A DNA stretch of 64,000 bases. It comes from Treponema parvum. GTDB taxonomy: Bacteria; Spirochaetota; Spirochaetia; Treponematales; Treponemataceae. This document shows positions 54,016-61,547 of this stretch, in pieces. A program made the position numbers and the translations under genes. The notes beneath the pieces were generated by a model that was given only the letters and a program-made list of their open reading frames with translations, was not told the DNA's origin and ran no database searches. Within the stretch, counting starts at the first letter, position 1, and the number at the start of each line of letters is the position of its first letter. Location: assembly GCF_017893945.1 (NCBI RefSeq), contig NZ_CP054257.1:930001-994000 (forward strand). Reading direction: 5' to 3'.

Positions 54016-54801
54016 TCAGCTCTTTTGCTTTCCGTCCTGCTTCGCGAGTTCCGTCGGCGGAAAGCCCGCATAGGATTTGAACACTTCGTAAAAGCGCTTG
54101 TACGACGAAAAGCCCGTCATCGCTGCGACTTCGTAGACGCGGTATTTTTGATCGGCGAGTAGGCTTACGGCTTTTTGAATCCTGTACGTGTTCAAAAAAT
54201 CGAGGAAGGTCATGGACGTGTGTTTTTTAAATAATCTGCTTAAATAACTTGCGCTCACTTTGAGCGTTCGGGCGAGCGTTTCGATGTTGGGGTGTTCCGC
54301 GTAGTTTTGTTCTATCGCGCTCAGGCAGGCTGCGATATACGGATTGTCGGAAACCATCGGCGGAAGGAAAGGAGAGGGCGAGGCGCCGGCGCTTTCTGCA
54401 CGTTCGGCTTTTTGTGCGATGCGGTTTTTTGCAAGCTGCTCTTGTGCGCGCAAGACGACTTCTTTGATCTTCGCTTCGTCTACGGGTTTTAAAAGATAGT
54501 CGAAGACGCGGAGTGCGATGGCGCTTTTCGCATAGTTGAAATCGGAATAGCTTGTGAGCACGATCGGGATAAAATCGATTTTTGCTTTTTGCGCTGCCTC
54601 TATCATATCAAGTCCGCTCATGCCAGGCATCTTTATGTCGGCAATCACGATGTCCGGTTGCAGGCTTTTGATCTTTTCGAGTCCTTCGGAACCTGTTGCC
54701 GCAGAGGCGACGACAACGGCGTTCATGGAAAGCCAGTCGATTGTGTACAAAAGCCCCGAACGGATGATATCTTCGTCTTCGGCGATCACAATGCGTATCA
54801 T
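54016..54801 (-). CDS. Response regulator, REC-AraC (YesN type)
   Basis: A receiver domain (residues 1-120: IVIAEDEDIIRSGLLY, D in PDIVIADIKMPGMSG as phosphoacceptor, VLTSYSDF, LLKPVD) joins an AraC-type DNA-binding domain (IEQNYAEHPNIETLARTLKVSAS, FKKHTSMTFLDFLNTYRIQKA). Its ATGA overlaps the kinase stop by four bases. It presumably activates the adjacent importer operon whose first gene starts 265 bases downstream. Confidence 0.93.
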   Translation of the reverse strand: MIRIVIAEDEDIIRSGLLYTIDWLSMNAVVVASAATGSEGLEKIKSLQPDIVIADIKMPGMSGLDMIEAAQKAKIDFIPIVLTSYSDFNYAKSAIALRVFDYLLKPVDEAKIKEVVLRAQEQLAKNRIAQKAERAESAGASPSPFLPPMVSDNPYIAACLSAIEQNYAEHPNIETLARTLKVSASYLSRLFKKHTSMTFLDFLNTYRIQKAVSLLADQKYRVYEVAAMTGFSSYKRFYEVFKSYAGFPPTELAKQDGKQKS

Positions 54802-56486
54802 GTTTTGCTCCGAATGAATGGCAGACTTATGCGCACTGTCGTTCCTTTGCCTGCAGCGCTGTCGATCGTCATGCCGTATGTGCTTCCGTACAAAAGTTCG
54901 ATGCGCCGCTCGACGTTGTACAATCCGATGTGATTCGTTTTATTGCTTTGTGAACGGATGAGCTTCCGCATCGCTTTCAGTTCTGTTTCGTCCATGCCGG
55001 CTCCGTCATCGCTCACGACGATATGCAGTTTTTTCCCGACCGTGTGCGCGCTGATCGAAACTTTCATGCGCTCTTTATCGCCGAAGCCGTGTTTGACGGC
55101 ATTGTCGATAAGCGGCTGCACGATGAGTTTCGGCACGACACAGTTTTGTACGTCATCCGGCACGTCGATTTCGTATGCGAATTTTTTGCCGAAGCGGAGT
55201 TTTAAGATGTACAGATAATGTTCGATGCGGCGGATATCTTCGCCGATCCGAGCAGTCGACGCATCGTTGTCGATGCTGTAGCGCAAGAGTTCGGAAAGGC
55301 GCAGAATCGTTTTTTGCGCTTTATCGGGATCGAGTTTTATCAGGAATTTAATATTTTCAAGCGTGTTGTATAAAAAGTGCGGATTGAACTGCATTTCCAG
55401 CCGTTTGATTTCTGCGACATAGCGTTCGTGCGTTTCTTTTTTATTTTCATCGATGAGACGCTGCACTGTGTCGAGCATATCGTTGTACGCGTTTGCGATC
55501 TTTTGGAATTCGACAGTGCCGGAAACCGAAAGGCGCTCTGCGAGATTGCCGCGTTCGACTTCGCCGCACGCTTGTGCGATCTGCGTGAGAGCGCGCGATT
55601 CCTTTTCGGCGATTTTAGCGGCGCTGACGAAAAGGCCGCCGATGACAAGCGCGAGAACCGAAAGCGTCGTCAATGCGATTATTAAAAAAGCGCTTTGCAT
55701 CTGCTGCGTATTTTGAAAGGTATAGACGTCGAAGACGCCGCCCGCCGTCGCATCCCGAAATACCGCTTCGTTTTCCGTAAAATAATATCGCCTGTCGCTT
55801 CGATAGCCGTCCGCGAGCTTTCCTGCCGCGTTTCCCGCATGCGGAAGAGAAGCTGCAAAGAGCGTGCCCTTGTCGTCGGTGATCGCAAAGGGGAGCGTCG
55901 GATTGAGAGCCGTGCGCACGGCATCTTCATCTATCGTAAAGACCATGTAGCCGTCGATTCCGTTTTTCGATTCGAGCGCACGTCCGATGACGATTTCGCT
56001 TTTTCCGGCAGTATTGTACTCCGACGACAGTTCGATCACCGTTCGATTCGGTTTTTCGTGCATTCGGCCGAGCGCGCCCCATGTAAATTGATTTTGCCAT
56101 TCGGGAACGATAAAGTCGTCGTCCGCGCTTCCCTTGAGCACGACGGCGTACGACGGGGAAAGCAGCGTAAAATCAGCAGCGATCTTTTGCGCATGGATAA
56201 ATTCCTTCAGCGCGGTATATGCTCCGGAAACGGAAAACGCGTCGTCAAAGATTATTCTTTCGGGCGAAAGACTTTTTTCTTCGATAAAAGCGCCGTATGC
56301 GTTTACGGCTGTGCTCAAGGCCGTCGCAGTCTTTTTATTTTCGTGCGCGAGGGTGCGGTAGAGATTGACATTCCACAGCAAAACGGACGTTACGATGACG
56401 ACGCTTGCAAGCGTGATCGAAGGGATGAGCGAGTGCGCTATAAACGAGCGGCGTATTTCTTCTCTAAAATATACATTGTCATTCAT
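54798..56486 (-). CDS. Sensor histidine kinase, LytS/YesM type
   Basis: Two membrane helices flank a periplasmic sensor of about 220 residues (dCache-like), then HAMP (residues 290-345), the His-kinase motif LEMQFNPHFLYNTLENIKFL and an ATPase domain (IVQPLIDNAVKHGF, VVSDDGAGMD, GLYNVERRIELLYG). It overlaps the upstream binding protein gene by eight bases and the response regulator by four, so the three are made together. The arrangement is reminiscent of PgtC-PgtB-PgtA. Confidence 0.93.
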   Translation of the reverse strand: MNDNVYFREEIRRSFIAHSLIPSITLASVVIVTSVLLWNVNLYRTLAHENKKTATALSTAVNAYGAFIEEKSLSPERIIFDDAFSVSGAYTALKEFIHAQKIAADFTLLSPSYAVVLKGSADDDFIVPEWQNQFTWGALGRMHEKPNRTVIELSSEYNTAGKSEIVIGRALESKNGIDGYMVFTIDEDAVRTALNPTLPFAITDDKGTLFAASLPHAGNAAGKLADGYRSDRRYYFTENEAVFRDATAGGVFDVYTFQNTQQMQSAFLIIALTTLSVLALVIGGLFVSAAKIAEKESRALTQIAQACGEVERGNLAERLSVSGTVEFQKIANAYNDMLDTVQRLIDENKKETHERYVAEIKRLEMQFNPHFLYNTLENIKFLIKLDPDKAQKTILRLSELLRYSIDNDASTARIGEDIRRIEHYLYILKLRFGKKFAYEIDVPDDVQNCVVPKLIVQPLIDNAVKHGFGDKERMKVSISAHTVGKKLHIVVSDDGAGMDETELKAMRKLIRSQSNKTNHIGLYNVERRIELLYGSTYGMTIDSAAGKGTTVRISLPFIRSKT

Positions 56487-57507
56487 CGTTTTGCCTCGCG
56501 CTTTCGAAGATATCGAGAAAGCGCTCGACCCATTCGCTTTGATGCGATGTCGTATATGCGTAATCGACGGAGATGCACTTGATGCCGCTCTTTGAGGGAA
56601 GCAGGCTTTTTGTTTCGACGTCGCTCCGCACTGAACGCCGGTTCATTTGCTTTGCGATATAGCTTTGCACGTTTTTTCCCGTAACGTAATCGATAAATCT
56701 GACGGCGTTGTCTTTGTGCCGGATTTTTTTCGGTATGTAGACGCCGTCGGGAGTAAAGACTACGCCTTCATTCATGTAGACGAGGGCTATGTTGCCGTCT
56801 TTTTCGGCAAAATTGGCTCCTCCTTCTTCGAATGTCAAACCGACTGCGAAGCGTCCGTCCGCAACTCCGTTGTACACCGCGCTCGAAGAGCCCAAGAGAT
56901 TTCCGTCGAGATTTTTGCACAGCCTCTTTACGTAATCCCAGCCGTCGTCGGGGTTTCCTTTGCCTTCGGCGTAGAGCATATTTATTAAATGTTCCCATGC
57001 CGACGAAGACGTTTCCGGATTTCCGAATGCAATTGCGCCTTTTAGTTTCGGATTGAGGAGATCGCTGTAGCCTGAGACTGCGACATCACCGAGCCGCTTT
57101 TTATTGATCATTAAAACGCTCGGCACGTCGGAAAATCGGTTCAACATGCCTTCGACGTTTTTGTATTCGCTTCTGATATACGCTTCATTCGCACTTGTAT
57201 AGGAATCGAAGAGTGAAGATGCGGGAAGTACGGATGCGTACGAGCCGCCCCACAACACATCGTACGGAGATGAGTCGGGGTGCATTTGAAGAGTTTTAAG
57301 TATTTCTTTTGTGCCGCCTTGTACGAGTTCGACGGCTATCCCCGTTTCGTTTTCGAAATTTTCTATGACGGGAACGATGAGCACGAGCGGGTGAGGGCTT
57401 GCGACGACGAGAGTGTTAGAATCGTCTCCGCCTTTAGCCTTTTTAAAACAGCCCGTAAAAACGAAAAACGCGACGAAAAACAAAAGGGCGCGATAAAGAG
57501 TACGCAT
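56479..57507 (-). CDS. Lipid-anchored solute-binding protein coupled to the sensor kinase
   Basis: The signal ends in the lipobox VFTGC (C20). The 342-residue product belongs to the same binding-protein class as the importer component (VVASPHPLVLIVPVIENFENETGIAVELVQGGTKEI, PYDVLWGGSYASV, AIAFGNPETSSSAWEHL, YNGVADGRFAVGLTFEEGG). Its gene overlaps the kinase gene and lacks its own permease, so it probably presents ligand to the kinase, as PgtC does in phosphoglycerate sensing. A second role as an alternative binding protein for the importer is possible. Confidence 0.85.
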   Translation of the reverse strand: MRTLYRALLFFVAFFVFTGCFKKAKGGDDSNTLVVASPHPLVLIVPVIENFENETGIAVELVQGGTKEILKTLQMHPDSSPYDVLWGGSYASVLPASSLFDSYTSANEAYIRSEYKNVEGMLNRFSDVPSVLMINKKRLGDVAVSGYSDLLNPKLKGAIAFGNPETSSSAWEHLINMLYAEGKGNPDDGWDYVKRLCKNLDGNLLGSSSAVYNGVADGRFAVGLTFEEGGANFAEKDGNIALVYMNEGVVFTPDGVYIPKKIRHKDNAVRFIDYVTGKNVQSYIAKQMNRRSVRSDVETKSLLPSKSGIKCISVDYAYTTSHQSEWVERFLDIFESARQNDE

Positions 57508-57684
57508 GGCACCAGTATAGCACGGATCGTCTTCGTTTGAAACGGGGCGTAAGGTCGTTTATGCCCGCAGTTGAAATTTGCAAAGGAAAAGGGTATGATA
57601 ATACCGCTAAAAATCTGACCAAGTTTTTAGAAGTGTCCATCAGTCATCTTAAGGCTGTCCCGCAAATTTTTACGACGAGGATTT

Positions 57685-58017
57685 ATGAACAATACCTCCG
57701 GTGCCGGCACAACTCTATTTTTAACCCAAAACGCACAAAAGCTGCTCGCCCAGGCACTTGACAAAGCGCGCGGGTACCGTATAATCGTTCGTTCGTTCGT
57801 TCGTTCGTTCGTTCGTTCGTTCGTTCGTTCGTTCGTTCGTTCGTTCGTTCGTTCGTTCGTTCGTTCGTTCGTTCGTTCGCGTAGCGTAAACTATACCCGA
57901 AACACAACAACATACTCTTCTCAAATAAGTACCTTTCGCACAACAAGCGTACCGAAAGGAATTCATCCGTCGGCGCGCTTTTTTTATTTTTATCTCACAC
58001 AAAAGGAGGTACGATAA
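57685..58017 (+). CDS. Possible small ORF spanning the TTCG tract (doubtful)
   Basis: ATG at 57685 follows GAGGATTT, and the frame runs MNNTSGAGTTLFLTQNAQKL, then (VRSF)n across the tetranucleotide tract, then a 40-residue tail with no family. In the two other frames stops occur immediately after the tract (TAG and TAA near 57883-57890), as in phase-variable genes. Against it: a consensus promoter lies inside it, the tail is not recognised, and every frame of a 4-base tract is free of stops. Confidence 0.2.
   Translation: MNNTSGAGTTLFLTQNAQKLLAQALDKARGYRIIVRSFVRSFVRSFVRSFVRSFVRSFVRSFVRSRSVNYTRNTTTYSSQISTFRTTSVPKGIHPSARFFYFYLTQKEVR
57758..57785 (+). promoter_or_regulatory. Consensus promoter at the edge of the TTCG tract
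   Basis: TTGACA (57758-57763), 16 bases, TATAAT (57780-57785). Transcription would start within the first TTCG units and read the whole tract and the family-B leader before the LRR gene. Confidence 0.7.
57785..57879 (+). repeat. TTCG microsatellite, 23 full units
   Basis: An uninterrupted run of 95 bases: TCG followed by 23 TTCG units. Tetranucleotide runs of this length are prone to slipped-strand mispairing. Confidence 0.97.
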
Positions 58018-58224
58018 AAAGCGCCGTCTGAAATATCGCCGTCGCTTTTTATCTCGAGTTTGCGCGGATGTTTGCAGAAGACGTGTATACGTGGCGTTTC
58101 GATAAAAATCGCATGAATACGATATACTTTATTTTGCAAACTCGACTATTGAACGTGTGCGCGCACGCGCACGGCTAAAAACTTTTTCGGAAATTGATAT
58201 TTCCTGCAAAAGTTTTTATGGGAG
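58003..58224 (+). promoter_or_regulatory. Family-B structured leader (copy B1) before the LRR lipoprotein gene
   Basis: Hairpins in order: GATAAAAAGCG..CGCTTTTTATC; long-range CGAGTTTGC..GCAAACTCG; GTGCGCG-CA-CGCGCAC; AAAAACTTTT..AAAAGTTTTT enclosing GGAAAT..ATTTCC. GGGAG and the ATG follow. The inner stem of the last hairpin differs from copy B2 on both arms while staying paired. Confidence 0.75.
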
Positions 58225-58231
58225 TATTGCT

Positions 58232-60517
58232 ATGAAACAAAGTAATGTAAAGGCAAATGTATGTGCCTTTGGAGGAGCGGCGGCGCTCATCACAGCCGCA
58301 CTTTTGACGGCGGCGCTGCTGTTTACCGGCTGTTCGAACGCTGCGGGCGGCTCGGATTCCGGCGGCTCAGGCGGAGGCGGAACGCCGCCCGCACCTCCTG
58401 GCCCCTTTGCCGTAACCTTCAGCGTAGACGGCACACCGGCAAACGGCACGCTCAAAGCAAAGGTCGGCGGCAGCGAAATCAATTCGGGAGACAAGGTTGA
58501 AAAAGGCAAAACCGTAATCTTTACGGCAACGCCCGCCCCAAATTACAAAGTAAAAGAATGGAAGGTAGACGGTACCGTTGTTACAGGCAACACGACAGAT
58601 ACCTATACCCATCCCGTAACAAAGGAGCATGATGTCAAGGTTAGCTTTGAAGCACTTCCTGCCGGATATGCCTCTTACACGGTAAAACACTATCAGGAAA
58701 AAGCGGAAGGCGGCTACCCTGAAGAACCGACGGAAACGGAAACTTTAAGCGGTAAGGTCGGAGAAAGCGCCGCATACACGCAGAAAACCTACGAGGGCTT
58801 TACCTACAAATCCTCTCTTACCGAAGTAAACGGCAACGTACAGCTAAGCGGCACGATAGAATCCGACGGCTCTACGGTTATAAAACTCTTTTACGAGCGC
58901 AAGACGGTACACGTAACCTTTAATCTTGCAGGCGGTAACGTCGGAGGCAATGCGGGACCTATCGTAAAAACGGGCAAATACGGAGCGACTTTTACCGCTC
59001 CCGCCGACCCCGTTAAAACGGATGCCGTTTTTAAAGGATGGAATCCTGTCCTGCCGTCCCCGCTTCTCTTTCCTGTAGCCGATGCCGAATACACCGCACA
59101 GTGGACACCGCGTTATACAATCACCTTCGGCGTGGACGGCACACCGGCAAACGGCACGCTCAACGCAACGGTTGACGGCAACGAAATCCATTCGGGCGCC
59201 AAGGTTGAAGAAGACAAAACCGTAACCTTTACGGCAACGCCTGAGTCGGGCTACAAGGTAAAAGAGTGGAAGGTAGGCGGCGCCGTCGTTACAGGCAGCA
59301 CGTCAAACACCTATACCCACCCCGTAACAGAAGCGGTAGCCGTTACGGTGAGCTTTGAAGTCGGCTCTGCCGTGCTTACCCTGAGCTCCGGTACGACCAC
59401 CGTCAAAGTTACGGCAAAAACCTTTGACAACTCCGCCATAACAGTAGAGGGCTGTAACGAAGCAAGTCTTGCAAGCAGCTACACGGAAACCACACTGCAC
59501 CCGAAAGGTACAACAGTAGTCCTTAAAGGCAAAATCATCGATCTGACCTGTAAGAAGAATAATCAGCTTACCGCCCTTGACGTACAAGACTTAAGCGCTT
59601 TGCAAAGCCTGGCCTGCTACGGCAATCAGCTTATCGCCCTTAACGTACAGGGCTTAAGCGCTTTGCAATGGCTGAACTGCTACGACAATAAACTTACCGC
59701 TCTTAACGTACAAGGCTTAAGCAATTTGAAAGAGCTGAGCTGTGACAAAAATAAGCTTACATCCCTTAACGTACAGGGCTTAAGCAATTTGGAAGAGCTG
59801 AACTGCAGCAAAAATCAGCTTACATCCCTTAACGTACAGGGCTTGAGCAAGTTGCAAAAGCTGAACTGCTACGGCAATAAACTTACCGCTCTTAACGTAC
59901 AAGGCTTAAGTGCTTTGCAAAAGCTGAACTGCGAGGCTAATCAGCTTACCGCTCTTAACGTACAAGGCTTAAGTGCTTTGAAAGAGCTGCACTGCAACAT
60001 AAATCAGCTTGAATCTCTTAACGTACAGGGCTTAAGCAATTTGAAAGAGCTGAGCTGCGCCTTTAATAAGCTTAAATCCCTTAACGTACAGGGCTTAAGC
60101 GCTTTGCAACAGCTGTACTGCGGGCCTAATAAACTTACCACTCTTAACGTACAGGGCTTAAGCGCTTTGCAAACGCTGAACTGCAGTGGCAACGAGCTTC
60201 CCGCTCTTAACGTACAGGGCTTAAGCAATTTGAAAGAGCTGAGCTGCGCCATTAATAAGCTTAACGCACAAGCGTTGACACAAGTTTTGACCGATTTACT
60301 GCCGCGCACTCCAGAGGACAAAGCAAAGTGCACTCTTTACTTCGAAGGCCCCCCCCTACAAGACTACGAGGGCAACCAAATCCCCGAGGGCAACTATACG
60401 GACTTTACCTCTCCGTCTGCACTGAAAACCGCCTTCGACAGCGCAAAAACAAGGAACTGGAAGATGTATAAATATATAAACGAAAATGGGAAACCGAAGG
60501 AGGTGGAGCTTAATTGA
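58232..60517 (+). CDS. Leucine-rich repeat lipoprotein with InlB-type domains
   Basis: The start at 58232 follows GGGAG and opens a lipoprotein signal (ITAALLTAALLFTGC). After a Gly/Ser-rich linker come two near-identical beta domains (FSVDGTPANGTLKAKVGGSE and FGVDGTPANGTLNATVDGNE, each ending YKVKEWKVxG..TYTHPVT) and, between them, a mucin-binding-like and an InlB B-type domain (HYQEKAEGGYPEEPTETETL, FNLAGGNVGGNAGPIVKTGKYGATF). Eleven 21-residue repeats of the form ALNVQGLSALQKLNCxxNQLT follow (about residues 448-678). Such treponemal surface LRR proteins bind host cells or other bacteria. The DNA repeats and a C8 run near the end make copy-number or frame change possible. Confidence 0.9.
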   Translation: MKQSNVKANVCAFGGAAALITAALLTAALLFTGCSNAAGGSDSGGSGGGGTPPAPPGPFAVTFSVDGTPANGTLKAKVGGSEINSGDKVEKGKTVIFTATPAPNYKVKEWKVDGTVVTGNTTDTYTHPVTKEHDVKVSFEALPAGYASYTVKHYQEKAEGGYPEEPTETETLSGKVGESAAYTQKTYEGFTYKSSLTEVNGNVQLSGTIESDGSTVIKLFYERKTVHVTFNLAGGNVGGNAGPIVKTGKYGATFTAPADPVKTDAVFKGWNPVLPSPLLFPVADAEYTAQWTPRYTITFGVDGTPANGTLNATVDGNEIHSGAKVEEDKTVTFTATPESGYKVKEWKVGGAVVTGSTSNTYTHPVTEAVAVTVSFEVGSAVLTLSSGTTTVKVTAKTFDNSAITVEGCNEASLASSYTETTLHPKGTTVVLKGKIIDLTCKKNNQLTALDVQDLSALQSLACYGNQLIALNVQGLSALQWLNCYDNKLTALNVQGLSNLKELSCDKNKLTSLNVQGLSNLEELNCSKNQLTSLNVQGLSKLQKLNCYGNKLTALNVQGLSALQKLNCEANQLTALNVQGLSALKELHCNINQLESLNVQGLSNLKELSCAFNKLKSLNVQGLSALQQLYCGPNKLTTLNVQGLSALQTLNCSGNELPALNVQGLSNLKELSCAINKLNAQALTQVLTDLLPRTPEDKAKCTLYFEGPPLQDYEGNQIPEGNYTDFTSPSALKTAFDSAKTRNWKMYKYINENGKPKEVELN
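59573..60265 (+). repeat. Eleven tandem 63-bp units encoding the LRR
   Basis: Each unit encodes 21 residues and many are over 85 percent identical in DNA (GTACAGGGCTTAAGC recurs in almost all). This favours gain or loss of whole units by recombination. Confidence 0.85.
60349..60356 (+). repeat. C8 homopolymer in the LRR gene
   Basis: Eight C in GGC CCC CCC CTA (Gly-Pro-Pro-Leu), about 50 codons before the stop. Confidence 0.8.
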
Positions 60518-60557
60518 TAATTGTATGAAAATTGCACCTTCGTGTGTAATTTCCAAA

Positions 60558-60580
60558 GCGAGTTTGCTCTGCAAACTCGC
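60558..60580 (+). terminator. GCGAGTTTGC hairpin after the LRR gene
   Basis: GCGAGTTTGC-TCT-GCAAACTCGC, a 10-bp perfect stem, 40 bases past the stop. No T-tract follows, so it may be a repeat element rather than a terminator. Confidence 0.45.
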
Positions 60581-60663
60581 ATACTGACGGTATCCCGTTG
60601 TCCGTGCCGCATATTCAAATTGTCCGGCAGGAGGCCGGCATCAGTCGCACATACACCTAAAGA

Positions 60664-60706
60664 AAACCTCTAAAAACTGAAGCTTTTAGAGGTTTCCCTT
60701 TATTTT
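60664..60706 (+). terminator. Hairpin with T-rich tail between LRR and mgtC units
   Basis: AAACCTCTAAAA and TTTTAGAGGTTT pair (12 bp) around ACTGAAGC and are followed by CCCTTTATTTT. The arms resemble the last palindrome of family C. It can serve both convergent units. Confidence 0.65.
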
Positions 60707-60841
60707 AAATGTTTTTACTTCCGCTGTTTCTAAAAAGTATGCGCTGTCGTCAAGTTTTTTATAATCTCCCGGCGCTTCCCGTATCAATTCGATACGGATT
60801 TTTTTATTTCCTGCCGTCACGTCGTTCACCTTTGACCGCAT
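60686..60841 (-). CDS. Possible small protein downstream of mgtC
   Basis: An open frame of 51 codons starts at the ATG at 60841, eight bases after the mgtC stop, and ends in the hairpin at 60664-60706. The product MRSKVNDVTAGNKKIRIELI, REAPGDYKKLDDSAYFLETA, EVKTFKIKGNL has balanced composition and codon use like its neighbours. The ribosome site is poor (AAGCGGG directly before ATG). I do not recognise it. Confidence 0.4.
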   Translation of the reverse strand: MRSKVNDVTAGNKKIRIELIREAPGDYKKLDDSAYFLETAEVKTFKIKGNL

Positions 60842-60849
60842 CCCGCTTG

Positions 60850-61545
60850 TTATAATTCTTCGATATATTTTACGCCTTTGAGCGCTCCGAACTCCTGAAT
60901 GACTTCGGCGTGATTTCGCCGTTTCGGAAGAGAAAGCGCGATGTTGGCGCCGATATAATCGCTATCGAGCAACGATTTTTTCATTTCGATGTCGGACAGA
61001 GTGTAGTTCTTTTTGCGAGCTTTTTTTACGAACGACGTAAGCGCTTCCGTCGATTTGAATTCGGCGAAGATAATCATGGAGCGGGACGTAGAGTTTATCC
61101 GCGCGTCGATCCTGCTCATAATCGTCATGATGATAAGCAAAAAGACTCCGGCGATAAATGCGCCGATGTAAAATCCCGCGCCGATCGCAAGACCCAATCC
61201 CGCCGATCCCCAAAGACCGGCGGCGGTAGTAATGCCTTTGATGCGCATATTGCTTATCATAATGCTGCCTGCGCCGAGAAAACCGATGCCGCTGATAACT
61301 TGTGCGCCGAGTCTTGCCGGATCTCCCGTACCGTAGAATTCGACGAGGTATAAGTCCGTGATCATGATGAGCGCCGAAGAGAGACAGACGATCATGTATG
61401 TGCGGAAGCCCGCAGGCCGGTGTTTCCTGCCCCGCTCGAGTCCGAGTATGCCTCCGAACGCCACGGCTAACCCAAGGCGAACAAATACCGAAACGGTATT
61501 CAGCGATGTCAGTATTTCCGGCAAATCAAAAACAGCATTCGTCAT
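60850..61545 (-). CDS. mgtC: MgtC/SapB-family membrane protein
   Basis: The start at 61545 (MTNAVFDLPEILTSLNTVSV) lies three bases after the tctA stop. The 231-residue product has four to five membrane helices with the MgtC signature GLERGRKHRPAGFRTYMIVCLSSALIM and GAQVISGIGFLGAGSIM, then a cytoplasmic ACT-like domain (SMIIFAEFKSTEALTSFVKK). MgtC proteins affect Mg2+ homeostasis and ATP synthase. Position after a TctCBA transporter suggests co-transcription. Confidence 0.9.
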   Translation of the reverse strand: MTNAVFDLPEILTSLNTVSVFVRLGLAVAFGGILGLERGRKHRPAGFRTYMIVCLSSALIMITDLYLVEFYGTGDPARLGAQVISGIGFLGAGSIMISNMRIKGITTAAGLWGSAGLGLAIGAGFYIGAFIAGVFLLIIMTIMSRIDARINSTSRSMIIFAEFKSTEALTSFVKKARKKNYTLSDIEMKKSLLDSDYIGANIALSLPKRRNHAEVIQEFGALKGVKYIEEL

Positions 61546-61547
61546 TA

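Larger units (their letters stand above)
57508..58231. other. Long intergenic region with microsatellite, promoter and family-B leader
   Basis: Between the divergent binding-protein and LRR genes. It holds a consensus promoter (57758-57785), a TTCG tetranucleotide tract (57785-57879), a GCGCGC..T-run near 57973-57991 and the family-B leader (58003-58224). The first 170 bases show open frames without recognised motifs. Confidence 0.7.

Noticed and set aside
55695..56582. A 295-codon plus-strand frame across the sensor kinase gene
   Set aside because: The minus-strand kinase has clear HAMP, histidine and ATPase motifs; the plus frame has none.
57683..58002. NERT-repeat frames on the minus strand over the microsatellite
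   Set aside because: Any frame of a TTCG run yields a stop-free tetrapeptide repeat. No ribosome site or recognisable flanks.
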